Made by a program: the position numbers and the translations under genes
Notes under the pieces: generated by a model
Database searches by the model: none
The model's input: only the letters and a program-made list of their open reading frames with translations
Told to the model about the DNA's origin: nothing
Shown: positions 43,792-52,601 of the stretch, piece after piece
Layout of the letters: every line of letters begins with the position of its first letter
Position numbering within the stretch: position 1 is the stretch's first letter
Assembly: GCF_021044935.1 (NCBI RefSeq)
Contig: NZ_JAJNMP010000003.1
Location: forward strand, 682,001 to 746,000
Length of the DNA: 64,000 nucleotides
Direction of reading: 5' to 3'
DNA from: Agromyces cavernae
GTDB lineage: Bacteria > Actinomycetota > Actinomycetes > Actinomycetales > Microbacteriaceae

Positions 43792-44400
43792 ATGAGCTCC
43801 ACTCGCACCACGGTGCGGACCCACTGGGTCGCGGTCCGCGCGATGCTCATCTTCACCGCCGTGCTCGGCATCGCCTACGCGGTCGTCGTGACCGGGATCG
43901 GCCAGCTCGTGCTGCCGGCCCAGGCCAACGGCTCGCAGGTCACGGTCGACGGCGAGGTCGTCGGCTCGAGCCTCATCGGGCAGTCCTTCACGGATGCCGA
44001 TGGCAACCCGCTCCCCGAATGGTTCCAGTCCCGGCCGTCCGCGGCGGGCGACGGCTATGACGGCGGCGCCTCGAGCGGCAGCAACCACGGCCCCGAGAAC
44101 GCCGACCTCATCGCCGCGATCGAGGAGCGCAAGGTCCAGGTGGCCGAGTTCAACCGCGTCTCCGAGGCGGATGTCCCGCCCGACGCCGTGACCGCGTCGG
44201 GCTCGGGTCTCGACCCCCACATCAGCCCCGACTACGCCCGGCTGCAGGTGTCTCGTGTCGCCGAGGCCCGCGGCCTGCCCGAATCCGAGGTCGCCGATCT
44301 CGTGGAGTCTAGGATTCAGGCACGGGACCTCGGGTACCTGGGCGAACCGACGGTCAACGTGCTGCAGCTGAATCTCGCCCTCGCCGGACTCGAGGGGTAG
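43792..44400 (+). CDS. kdpC: K(+)-transporting ATPase subunit C
   Basis: A 202-residue subunit with an N-terminal transmembrane helix (AMLIFTAVLGIAYAVVVTGI) and a large outer domain. Conserved parts are SLIGQSF, FQSRPSAAGDGYDG, SGSGLDPHISPDYARLQ and ARGLPES. The ATG at 43792 follows GAAAGGA at 12 bases, better than frames running through the repeat. Confidence 0.95.
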   Translation: MSSTRTTVRTHWVAVRAMLIFTAVLGIAYAVVVTGIGQLVLPAQANGSQVTVDGEVVGSSLIGQSFTDADGNPLPEWFQSRPSAAGDGYDGGASSGSNHGPENADLIAAIEERKVQVAEFNRVSEADVPPDAVTASGSGLDPHISPDYARLQVSRVAEARGLPESEVADLVESRIQARDLGYLGEPTVNVLQLNLALAGLEG

Positions 44401-44404
44401 GAGC

Positions 44405-46900
44405 ATGAAGAAGGGGCGGCTTCGGGTCCTGCTCGGCGCCGCCCCCGGCGTCGGCAAGACCTACACGATGCTCGAAGAGGGCAAGCGGCTCCTCGACGAG
44501 GGCCACGATGTCGTCGTGGGCTTCGTCGAGACCCACGGGCGCAAGGCCACTGCTTCGATGGTCGACGGCCTCGAGGTCGTGCCGCGGCGCACGTTCGAGC
44601 ACCGGGGCCTCGGCCTCGAGGAGATGGATCTCGACGCGGTGCTCGCCCGCCGACCCGAGATCGCCCTCGTCGACGAGCTCGCCCATACGAACGCTCCCGG
44701 CGCCCGCCATGCGAAGCGCTGGCAGGACGTCGACGAGCTGCTCGAGGCCGGCATCGACGTCATCTCGACGGTCAACACGCAGCACATCGAGTCACTCGGC
44801 GACGTGGTGCTGCAGATCACGGGTGTGCCGCAGCGCGAGACCATCCCCGACGCCGTGCTGCGCGCCTCCGACCAGATCGAGGTCATCGACCTGGCACCGC
44901 AGGCCCTGCGCGATCGGCTCGCCGGCGGGCTCGTCTACCCGGCCGACCGCATCGACGCGGCCCTCTCGAACTACTTCCGCCTCGGCAACCTGACCGCGCT
45001 CCGCGAGATCGCACTGCTCTGGCTGGCCGACGAGGTGGAACAGGCGCTCAAGACCTACCGCGCCGAGCACGGCATCGATCGCAAGTGGGAGGCCCGGGAG
45101 CGCGTGGTCGTCGCCCTCACCGGCGGGCCCGAGGGCGAGACGCTGCTGCGCCGCGGTGCCCGCATCGCCTCACGCGCGTCGGGCGGCGAGCTGATCGCGG
45201 TGCACGTCACGAATCCCGACGGCATGCGGGCGCGGCATCCGGGTGCACTCGACACGCAGCGCACCCTCGTCGAACAGCTCGGCGGAACCTTCCACCAGGT
45301 CGTCGGGGAAGACGTGCCGCAAGCGCTCGTCGACTTCGCGAGAGCGGCGGATGCCACCCAGTTGGTCATCGGTGTGAGCCGCAGGTCGCGGCTCGCAGCG
45401 GCGTTCTCGGGTCCTGGCATCGGGGCGACCGTGATCCGCGAGTCGGGCGACATCGACGTGCACATCGTCACGCACGCCGCGGCGGGCTCGGGGTTCTCGC
45501 TGCCGAAGCTCGGCGGGGCGCTCAGCAGGCGGCGCCTCATCGCCGGGTTCGCGCTCGCCCTGGCGGCCGGGCCGCTGCTCAGCTGGCTGCTCGTGGTCTT
45601 CCGCACCGAGTCGTCGATCACGAGCGACGTCCTCGCGTACCAGTTGCTCGTCATCGTGGTCGCGCTCGTCGGCGGGCTCTGGCCGGGCCTCTTCGCGGCG
45701 GTGCTGTCGGGTCTCACGCTCAACTTCCTCTTCGTCCCCCCGCTGTACACGCTCACGATCGCCGACCCTCGGCAGTTCCTGGCGCTCGGGTTCTACGTCG
45801 CGAACGCCCTGCTCGTGAGCTACGTCGTCGACCAGGCGGCGCGACGCTCGCGCGAGGCGCGCCGCGCCACGGCCGAATCGCAGCTGCTCGCGACCTTGGC
45901 GGGCAGCGTGCTGCGCGGCGAGGATGCGCTGCAGGCGATGGTCACCCGCACGCGGGAGGCGTTCGGTCTCACCGGGGTGCGCCTCCTCGTCGACGGTGAG
46001 CCTCGCGTCGCCGACGGCGAGCCCGCTCGGGAGGGCGAGACCGCGAACGTGACGAACGTGCCGATCGGCACTCGCGGCGTGCTCGAACTGCACGGACAGG
46101 ACCTCGCGGCATCCGAGCGCCGGCTGCTGCAGGTGATCGCGACGCAGATCGACCAGGCCATCGAGCACGGCGCCCTCGCCGAAGCGGCCGGGGCTGCCGA
46201 CGAGCTCGCAGAGACCGACCGGGTGCGCTCGGCACTGCTCGCCGCGGTCGGCCACGACCTGCGCCGCCCGCTCACCTCGGCGTCGGCGGCGATCAGCGCC
46301 CTGCGCTCGGACGAGTTGCAGCTGCCCGCTGCCGAGCGGACGGAGCTGCTCGACACCGCCGCCGAGAGCCTCGACTCGCTCGCCGAGCTCGTCACGAACC
46401 TGCTCGACGTGAGCCGGGTGCAGGCCGGGGCCCTCGGAGTGCAGCTCGCTCCGACCGATCTCGCCGACGTCGTGTTCCCCGCGCTCGATGAACTCAACCT
46501 CGGGCCGGGCATGGTCGAACTCGATCTCGCCGAAGACCTTCGGCCGGTGCTCGCCGACGCGGTGCTGCTGCAGCGCGTCGTGGTCAACCTGCTCGCCAAC
46601 GCCGTGCGGCACAGCCCGCCCGGTGAGCGGATCAGGCTCGCCGCCAGCTCGTTCCAGGACCGCTCCGAACTCCGTGTCGTCGACCGCGGCCCGGGCATCC
46701 CCGCCGAACGCCGCGACGAGGTGTTCACGCCGTTCCAGCGCCTCGGCGACACTGACAACGAGACCGGCCTCGGCCTCGGTCTCGCCCTGTCGAAGGGATT
46801 CGTCGAGGGCATGGACGGCACGCTCGAGGTCGAGGACACTCCGGGCGGCGGCCTCACGATGCTCGTCACCCTGCCGACGACCGATGAGGAGGTGCGATGA
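44405..46900 (+). CDS. kdpD: sensor histidine kinase KdpD
   Basis: An 831-residue potassium sensor. KdpD domain with Walker A LLGAAPGVGKTYTMLEEG (residues ~7-24) and DELAHTN; USP domain (~225-355); four transmembrane helices (~375-480); GAF-like region; DHp with VGHDLRRPLTSAS (His near 616); and ATPase motifs NLLANAVRHSPPGE, DRGPGIPAERRDEVF and GLGLGLALSKGFVEGM. Last four bases overlap kdpE (ATGA). Confidence 0.95.
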   Translation: MKKGRLRVLLGAAPGVGKTYTMLEEGKRLLDEGHDVVVGFVETHGRKATASMVDGLEVVPRRTFEHRGLGLEEMDLDAVLARRPEIALVDELAHTNAPGARHAKRWQDVDELLEAGIDVISTVNTQHIESLGDVVLQITGVPQRETIPDAVLRASDQIEVIDLAPQALRDRLAGGLVYPADRIDAALSNYFRLGNLTALREIALLWLADEVEQALKTYRAEHGIDRKWEARERVVVALTGGPEGETLLRRGARIASRASGGELIAVHVTNPDGMRARHPGALDTQRTLVEQLGGTFHQVVGEDVPQALVDFARAADATQLVIGVSRRSRLAAAFSGPGIGATVIRESGDIDVHIVTHAAAGSGFSLPKLGGALSRRRLIAGFALALAAGPLLSWLLVVFRTESSITSDVLAYQLLVIVVALVGGLWPGLFAAVLSGLTLNFLFVPPLYTLTIADPRQFLALGFYVANALLVSYVVDQAARRSREARRATAESQLLATLAGSVLRGEDALQAMVTRTREAFGLTGVRLLVDGEPRVADGEPAREGETANVTNVPIGTRGVLELHGQDLAASERRLLQVIATQIDQAIEHGALAEAAGAADELAETDRVRSALLAAVGHDLRRPLTSASAAISALRSDELQLPAAERTELLDTAAESLDSLAELVTNLLDVSRVQAGALGVQLAPTDLADVVFPALDELNLGPGMVELDLAEDLRPVLADAVLLQRVVVNLLANAVRHSPPGERIRLAASSFQDRSELRVVDRGPGIPAERRDEVFTPFQRLGDTDNETGLGLGLALSKGFVEGMDGTLEVEDTPGGGLTMLVTLPTTDEEVR

Positions 46901-47583
46901 GGATCCTCCTCGCCGACGATGACGACCAGTTGCAACGGGCGCTGCGCATCACGCTGGGGGCGCGCGGCTACGAGGTGATCGCCGCGCGCGACGGCGCGGA
47001 AGCGATCGACCTCGCGGCGAACGCGCACCCCGACCTCATCCTGCTCGACCTCGGCATGCCGAAGGTCGACGGCGTCGACGTCATCAGGGCGGTGCGCGCC
47101 TGGTCGAAGGTGCCGATCCTCGTGCTCTCGGGCCGCACCGACTCGGCCGAGAAGGTCGACGCCCTCGACGCCGGGGCCGACGACTACGTGACGAAGCCGT
47201 TCGCCATGGACGAGCTGCTCGCCCGCATCCGCGCGCGGGCCAGGTCGACCACCGGCGAAGCGGATGCCGCGGCCTACGCGATCGGCCCGCTCGCCGTCGA
47301 CCTCGCCGCGAAGACCATCCGGTCGACGGATGACTCGGGGCACGCGACATCCGTGCGCCTGACGCCCACGGAGTGGCGCCTGCTCGAGCTGTTCCTGAAG
47401 AATCCGGGCAAGCTGCTCACCCGGCAGATGCTGCTGAGTGAGGTGTGGGGACCGTTCCACGCGAACGACGCCGGCTACCTGCGCCTGTACGTCGCCCAGC
47501 TGCGCCGCAAGCTTGAGCCGGTGCCGGCCGAGCCGCGGTACTTCGTCACCGAGCCGGGCATGGGCTACCGCTTCGAGCCGTAG
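46897..47583 (+). CDS. kdpE: response regulator KdpE
   Basis: A 228-residue OmpR-class regulator. Receiver: ADDDDQLQRAL acidic pocket, LDLGMPK with the phosphoacceptor Asp, LSGRTDSAEKV and DYVTKPF. The C-terminal winged helix has LTPTEWRLLELFLKNPGKLL and YLRLYVAQLRRKLE. Expected target: the direct-repeat array at 39511. Confidence 0.95.
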   Translation: MRILLADDDDQLQRALRITLGARGYEVIAARDGAEAIDLAANAHPDLILLDLGMPKVDGVDVIRAVRAWSKVPILVLSGRTDSAEKVDALDAGADDYVTKPFAMDELLARIRARARSTTGEADAAAYAIGPLAVDLAAKTIRSTDDSGHATSVRLTPTEWRLLELFLKNPGKLLTRQMLLSEVWGPFHANDAGYLRLYVAQLRRKLEPVPAEPRYFVTEPGMGYRFEP

Positions 47584-47666
47584 CCGGACCTGGTCCGCCG
47601 CGGCGAGTCGCACGAGTCGCGTCTCGCCGCGGCGACCGGCGTCGAATGGGCCTCTGACCGCTGCGT

Positions 47667-49574
47667 TCAGCCCAGCTCGGCGACCGCCCGGCTCGCCTCG
47701 TCGACCGCGGCATGCGTGTACCCGAAGGCCGCGGCGTCGGAGTTCGCGATCGTGATGCTGCCGTGCGAGCCGCGCGCGAGTTGGAACGGCTGCTGCTCGA
47801 GCGGCTCGAAGATCGCAGGGTCGGCGATGGAGTTGTACTCGTAGGCGTAGCCGTGCGACCAGCGGTTGACGGTGATGGCGGCGATGTCGCGCTTGGCGTC
47901 GAACCCGAAGTCGCCGAGCGAGCGCTGCATGAGGTCGCGGATGTCTCGTTCGAAGTCGGCGAACGTGACTTGGAGGAGTTCGCGCCGGCCGGCCTTGTGT
48001 TGCTCGCGGGTGATGCGCTCGCCCGGCAGGTTCGGCGTCTTGGAGAGGCTGACGACGATGGGTTCCTTCGGCTCGCGCGCCGAACGGTACCCGCCCTGGT
48101 CGGTTGGCGTCGCGAGGCCGAGGCTGTCCCAGAAGTGGTTGTACGGGGTGATCCGCGAGACACCGGCGTTCGCGAACGCGGTCCAGTCCTTCACGGCGAC
48201 GCGGGCATAGACGAGCGGCACCTTGACCCCGTAGCGCATCGCCTCGACCTGCTCGGCCGGAAGCCCGTCGACGATGTACGACGACACGGCGTTCCAGCAC
48301 GCCATCACGACGTGCTTCGCCTCGACCTGGTACGCGCGCCCGCCGTTGACGTAGGTCACGTCGACCGGGCCGGAGGCTCCCTCGCGGTGGCGGACGCTCG
48401 TGCCCATGCTGTTGAGCCGGATCCGCACGGGCGACTTCGGGTGGTCGAGCAACGCGTAGTTCGCCGAGGCCCCGATGATGCTCTCCTGGGTCTGCACGCC
48501 GCCGAAGACCTGCGGGATCAGCCGGGAGACGAGGAGGCGCGACACCGTGGCTCCGCCGTCGGGGAAGTAGTACAGCTCCTCGTCGGTCGTGGTCAGCGAC
48601 ATCGCCGGGGTGCGGCCGATGCCGGGGTAGGGCTCGGGGCTCAGCCCGAGACCCCGGAAGCCGGGGTATCCGACACCCCAGCAGTCGCCCGCGGGCACGG
48701 CCTCGATACCGGCGCCCCACAGCCCGTGCGGCCGCTTCTGGTAGAAGACGAGGGCCTCGTCGCCGACGCCGACGAAGTTCTGCAGGTACTCGCGGTAGGT
48801 CATGCGGGCGAGCGCCTGCTTCTTCTCGGCGTCGTTCAGACCGGGCAGCACGTCGGTCGAGAAGTTCTCGATGCGCATGATGTCGTCGCGGGCCTGCTGC
48901 GAGAGCGGCAGGCGCGAGACGAGTGAGGCGGTCGATTCGCCCGGCGCCCGCCGCAGGAAGGTGTCCGTGCCGAACGCCTCCTCGGGAAAGAAGTAGCCGT
49001 TGGTCAGACCCATTCCGCCGTAGAGTCCCGTGTCGACGCCCTCGGCGAGTTCGGCGAAGTCGATGCCGAGATCGTCCATGAGCTCGAGCGACGGCGCGTT
49101 CCACGTGTCGGGGCTGTCGAGGTTGACCATGCCGCCGTTGCTGAGCAGTGTGCGACCGCGCACCGAGAACTCGTTGCGGTGCTGGTGTCCGCCGAAGTCG
49201 GCGAGCGCCTCGATGACGAGGATCCGCGCGTCGTCGCCGAACCGCTTGCGGTAGAAGTGCGCCGCCGCCAGACCGCTCACGCCGCCGCCGACGACCACGA
49301 GGTCGTACGCCTCGCGAAGGCGCTTCGGCGTGCCGAAGTCGGCGCCCCCGAACGTCCCCCCGTGGCCGGCCGACCGAGCGGCGTCGGTCTGGCCGACGAG
49401 CCCCGTCTGGCGTGGTCGGCTCGCCGCCGCGTGCCCGCCGGCCTGCGCATGCGCGGCCCCGCCAGGCACCGCGGTGAGCGCCGCCGCGCCGGCCGCGACG
49501 GCCATGCCGTTCAGCAGGTCTCGTCGGCTGATGCCCGCCGACATCCCCAGTTCGTCATCACCGTGCTTCGCCAT
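47667..49574 (-). CDS. Tat-exported FAD-dependent oxidoreductase, spermidine dehydrogenase-like
   Basis: A 635-residue flavoprotein. The twin-arginine signal SRRDLLNGMAVAAGAAAL is at about residues 16-33. The FAD-binding Rossmann motif is YDLVVVGGGVSGLAAAHFYR followed by ILVIEALADFGGHQHRNEF. Family features shared with spermidine dehydrogenase SpdH include NGGMVNLDSP, FFPEEAFGTD, and a C-terminal ITIANSDAAAFGYTHAAVDEA. Polyamine oxidation is a reasonable guess, not shown. The gene stands alone after kdpE (convergent) with its promoter region holding an F3 repeat. Confidence 0.87.
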   Translation of the reverse strand: MAKHGDDELGMSAGISRRDLLNGMAVAAGAAALTAVPGGAAHAQAGGHAAASRPRQTGLVGQTDAARSAGHGGTFGGADFGTPKRLREAYDLVVVGGGVSGLAAAHFYRKRFGDDARILVIEALADFGGHQHRNEFSVRGRTLLSNGGMVNLDSPDTWNAPSLELMDDLGIDFAELAEGVDTGLYGGMGLTNGYFFPEEAFGTDTFLRRAPGESTASLVSRLPLSQQARDDIMRIENFSTDVLPGLNDAEKKQALARMTYREYLQNFVGVGDEALVFYQKRPHGLWGAGIEAVPAGDCWGVGYPGFRGLGLSPEPYPGIGRTPAMSLTTTDEELYYFPDGGATVSRLLVSRLIPQVFGGVQTQESIIGASANYALLDHPKSPVRIRLNSMGTSVRHREGASGPVDVTYVNGGRAYQVEAKHVVMACWNAVSSYIVDGLPAEQVEAMRYGVKVPLVYARVAVKDWTAFANAGVSRITPYNHFWDSLGLATPTDQGGYRSAREPKEPIVVSLSKTPNLPGERITREQHKAGRRELLQVTFADFERDIRDLMQRSLGDFGFDAKRDIAAITVNRWSHGYAYEYNSIADPAIFEPLEQQPFQLARGSHGSITIANSDAAAFGYTHAAVDEASRAVAELG

Positions 49575-49745
49575 CTCGACTCCTTCGTCTCGTGCCTCGT
49601 CGTGCCCGCAGGCTAGCGACGCGGCGATCACACGGTCAACGATTTCGTTGCACAATCTGCGAAATCGGTCGATTTCATCGGTGTCCAGATCGATCAACGA
49701 CGGAATCCGAAGCAGAAGCCCGCGCACCCGTCGTCGCCTCTCGCC

Positions 49746-49800
49746 GATGTCGCGTGAATCGTCGGGATCCACCCACTGAGACGACCATTCGGGCGACATC
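49746..49800. repeat. F3 palindromic repeat upstream of rlmC
   Basis: GATGTCGCGTGAATCGTC ... GACCATTCGGGCGACATC. Shorter and more diverged than the other copies; lies between the divergent flavoenzyme and rlmC genes. Confidence 0.8.
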
Positions 49801-49830
49801 GCGCGCGAGTGCGGGTGCGAGGATTGACCC

Positions 49831-50979
49831 GTGGACTGCGCGTACTTCGACGCCGGGCGCTGCACGTCGTGCTCGCTCATGGGACAGCCGTATGCGCGCC
49901 AGGTGGCCGACAAGCAGCGTCACGCCGAAGACCTGCTCGCCCCGTTCGACGAGCCCGAATGGCTCCCTCCGATCGCGAGCGCCGAGTCGGGCTACCGCAA
50001 CAAGGCCAAGATGGTCGTCGGCGGCACGGTCGACGCGCCCACGATCGGCATCCTCGACGCCGACGACCACGGCATCGACCTGCAGGCGTGCGGCATCTGC
50101 TCGCCCGGCCACCGGGCCGCGTTCCCCGCGCTCGCCCGGTTCATCACGCTCGCGCGCGCAACTCCGTACGATGTCCGGAGTCGCACGGGCGAGCTGAAGC
50201 ACCTCATCGTCACCGAGTCGCCCGACGGCGAGCTCATGATCCGCTTCGTGCTGCGGTCGACCGAGCCGGTCGGGCGCATCCGCAAGCACCTGCCGACGCT
50301 GCTCGCCGAGCTGCCGCAGACGCGCGTCGTCACCGCGAACGTGCTTCCCGAGCACAAGGCGGTGCTCGAGGGCGAGCACGAGATCGTGCTCACCGACGCC
50401 GACACCCTGCCGATGCGCCTCAACGACGTGACGATGCACCTGCGCCCGCAGAGCTTCTTCCAGACGAACACCGAGATCGCCGCGGCGCTCTACGCCGAAG
50501 CGCGCGACTGGATCCGCGACCTCGCCCCCGACTCCGCCTGGGACCTGTACTCGGGCGTCGGCGGGTTCGCGCTGCACATCGCCGGCGCCGCCGGCGGCGG
50601 GAGCGCCGGCGGCCCTGCCGTCACCGGCATCGAGACGAGCGTCGAGGCGGTCGCGAGCGCCGAGCTCAGTCGATCGGATGCGGCGCTCTCGCGTGTGCGC
50701 TTCGCCGCCGGCGATGCCACGGCGTTCGCGATCGAGGCCGACGCGGCCCCCGATCTCGTGATCGTGAACCCGCCACGGCGCGGCATCGGCGGCGAGCTCA
50801 GCGCGTGGCTCGAGGCATCCGACGCTTCGCACGTCCTCTATTCGAGCTGCAACGTCGCCTCGCTGGCGAAGGATCTCGCGGCGATGCCGTCACTGCGCCC
50901 GATGCGGGCTCGCGTCTTCGACATGTTCCCGCAGACCACGCACTTCGAGGTCATGGTGCTGCTCGAGCGGGTTCGCTGA
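49831..50979 (+). CDS. rlmC: 23S rRNA (uracil-5-)-methyltransferase RlmC
   Basis: A 382-residue SAM-dependent RNA methyltransferase. [4Fe-4S] ligands: CAYFDAGRCTSCSLM and QACGICSPGH. SAM site DLYSGVGGFALHIA; catalytic Cys in LYSSCNVASLAKDL; FDMFPQTTHFEVMVLL ends the protein. The short length without a TRAM domain is typical of RlmC (m5U747) over RlmD. GTG start at 49831. A Gly/Ala-rich insertion (AGAAGGGSAGG) follows the SAM motif. Confidence 0.92.
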   Translation: MDCAYFDAGRCTSCSLMGQPYARQVADKQRHAEDLLAPFDEPEWLPPIASAESGYRNKAKMVVGGTVDAPTIGILDADDHGIDLQACGICSPGHRAAFPALARFITLARATPYDVRSRTGELKHLIVTESPDGELMIRFVLRSTEPVGRIRKHLPTLLAELPQTRVVTANVLPEHKAVLEGEHEIVLTDADTLPMRLNDVTMHLRPQSFFQTNTEIAAALYAEARDWIRDLAPDSAWDLYSGVGGFALHIAGAAGGGSAGGPAVTGIETSVEAVASAELSRSDAALSRVRFAAGDATAFAIEADAAPDLVIVNPPRRGIGGELSAWLEASDASHVLYSSCNVASLAKDLAAMPSLRPMRARVFDMFPQTTHFEVMVLLERVR

Positions 50980-51013
50980 GCCCGAATCGTCGGGCTCGGC
51001 GGACCCGGCCGAA

Positions 51014-51136
51014 TCAGCGCTTGCGCGTCTTGATCAGACCCTCTTCGGCCTTCTCGCGCTTCTGTGCTCGCTTCTCCTTCAACGAGAGCTGAGGCTGCTT
51101 CTTCGAGTCGTTTCCACGGGGGGACTTGCCTGACAT
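51014..51136 (-). CDS. small basic protein of unknown function
   Basis: A 40-residue Lys/Arg-rich peptide: MSGKSPRGNDSKKQPQLS, then LKEKRAQKREKAEEGLIK and TRKR. Short proteins with the LKEKRAxKR core recur in actinobacteria without known function; nucleic-acid contact is plausible. ATG at 51136 with GAAGGGA upstream is preferred over a longer frame. Confidence 0.75.
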   Translation of the reverse strand: MSGKSPRGNDSKKQPQLSLKEKRAQKREKAEEGLIKTRKR

Positions 51137-51307
51137 ATGAGCTCGCTTCCCTTCTTCAGCTGGCGGGCTTCCGAAGACCATAGCCCACTCCGTGAGGGAA
51201 GTCATGTCCACTCCGAGCGAACCGCATGGACCCGCGAAAAATAGATCTGAACAGGAAATTCCATCTCAGCTGGGATAGGCTGGCGGGTCACGTCGAAAAG
51301 GAGTGAC

Positions 51308-51544
51308 ATGCGGAAGATCGGACCCATCCCGGCAGCGGTCATCGTCGCGTCGTGGGTGTTCGGGCTCGGCTTCGCCTTCGGGTTCGAGGGTGAGCTCGCT
51401 TCGAATCCCGAGCTCGCACCCGCCTATGCCGAAGCCGTCGCGAGCGGCCTGGCCATCGGTGCCGTCGCCGTCGCCGGCGCCGGCATCGGAGCGCTCGGCG
51501 TCTGGCTCGCCACCCGTCGTCGACGCGCGCCGCGCCCGGCATGA
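51308..51544 (+). CDS. small membrane protein of unknown function
   Basis: A 78-residue protein with two hydrophobic segments (about 7-26 and 44-68), a short polar loop (EGELASNPELAPAYAEA) and an Arg-rich end (ATRRRRAPRPA), which should be cytoplasmic. Good ribosome site AAAGGAGTGAC before the ATG. No family recognised. Confidence 0.75.
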   Translation: MRKIGPIPAAVIVASWVFGLGFAFGFEGELASNPELAPAYAEAVASGLAIGAVAVAGAGIGALGVWLATRRRRAPRPA

Positions 51545-51570
51545 CGTCGGGTTCGTGAACGGCCGCGTCC

Positions 51571-51654
51571 GAATCCCTTCCGGGGGTGCATTCCGGCCAG
51601 ATCCGGCCGCGACACGCGGTGCGGGTGGCGCGAATGCACCCCGCAGCGGAATTC
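51571..51654. repeat. imperfect inverted repeat
   Basis: GAATCCCTTCCGGGGGTGCATTC versus its counterpart GAATGCACCCCGCAGCGGAATTC at the other end, separated by 38 bp. Lies between the small membrane protein and proC genes (convergent). It may terminate either gene or be another mobile palindrome. Confidence 0.65.
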
Positions 51655-51663
51655 GCGAGACCG

Positions 51664-52515
51664 TCAGGCGCCCGCAGCGAGCTCGCGGGCGCGTGCGAGC
51701 GCGGCGTCGGTGGCGCGGTCGAACGTCTGCTTGAGGTCGGATGCCTCGAGCACGGCGATCGCCCGTTCGGTCGTGCCCTTGGGGCTCGTGACCCGACGAC
51801 GCAGCTCGGCGGGGTCTTCGCCGCTCGACGCGAGCAGCTCGCTCGCACCGCGGAACGTGCCCTGCACCATGGCCGCGGCCTGCTCGGGCGTGAAGCCCTT
51901 GTCGACGGCAGTCGCGGTGAGCTGCTCGATCAGGTAGAAGACGTAGGCAGGCCCCGAGCCCGAGATCGTCGAGAGCGCGTCGAGCTGCGACTCGGGCACG
52001 ACGAGCACCTCGCCGACCGTCTCGAAGAGCGACACGGCGAGCGCGAGGTCGGCTTCGCTCGAGCGGGTGCCGGCCGAGACACCGGTGACGGCGCGACCGA
52101 CCACCGCGGGCGTGTTCGGCATCGAGCGGATCACCGGGACGGAGTCGGGCAGCAGCGACTCGAACGTCTCGACGGTCACGCCGGCCGCAACCGACACCAC
52201 GACCGTTCCCGGCTCGAGTGAATCGGCGATCTCTCGCAGCAGGTCGGGCACCATCGCGGGCTTCACGGCCACCACCACGAGCGCGGCGCCGGCGACCGCC
52301 GCGTGGTTGGCTGCGACATCCGTCTCGGTCGCGTACGCGGTGACGCCCTCGAGCCCCGCCAACTCGGCCGCCTTCTCGGCGGTGCGGTTGGTGGTGCGGA
52401 TGCCGCCGTCGACCACGACGCCCGGCTGGAGCAGCCCGGCGATGATCGCCCGGGCCATCGAACCGGCGCCGAGGAACGCGATCGCGGGCAGTCTCACGGG
52501 GTCTGCAGCACTCAT
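51664..52515 (-). CDS. proC: pyrroline-5-carboxylate reductase
   Basis: A 283-residue enzyme for the last step of proline synthesis. NADPH-binding AIAFLGAGSMARAIIAGLL, VVAVKPAMV, VIRSMPNTPAVVG and the family signature LDALSTISGSGPAYVFYLI are all present, as is VTSPKGTTERAI. Confidence 0.96.
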   Translation of the reverse strand: MSAADPVRLPAIAFLGAGSMARAIIAGLLQPGVVVDGGIRTTNRTAEKAAELAGLEGVTAYATETDVAANHAAVAGAALVVVAVKPAMVPDLLREIADSLEPGTVVVSVAAGVTVETFESLLPDSVPVIRSMPNTPAVVGRAVTGVSAGTRSSEADLALAVSLFETVGEVLVVPESQLDALSTISGSGPAYVFYLIEQLTATAVDKGFTPEQAAAMVQGTFRGASELLASSGEDPAELRRRVTSPKGTTERAIAVLEASDLKQTFDRATDAALARARELAAGA

Positions 52516-52538
52516 GCGACCATCCTAGGATTGACGCC

Positions 52539-52601
52539 ATGAGCGCGCCGTGGGTGCGCGCGACACCGCCCGACTCGCCCCGTTTAGGATTGCTGCTATG
52601 A
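52539..52601 (+). CDS. 20-residue leader ORF overlapping the CDF transporter start
   Basis: ATGAGCGCGCCG opens a 20-codon frame, MSAPWVRATPPDSPRLGLLL, whose TGA overlaps the CDF start (ATGA at 52598). TAGGATTGACGCCATGAGCGC-like sequence around its start is nearly repeated at the CDF start (52585), so a 59-bp duplication of the initiation region probably created it. Whether it is translated is unknown. Confidence 0.45.
   Translation: MSAPWVRATPPDSPRLGLLL

Noticed and set aside
45820..49104. A 1094-codon minus-strand frame across kdpD and the flavoenzyme
   Set aside because: It spans two real genes in a different frame and has no domain.
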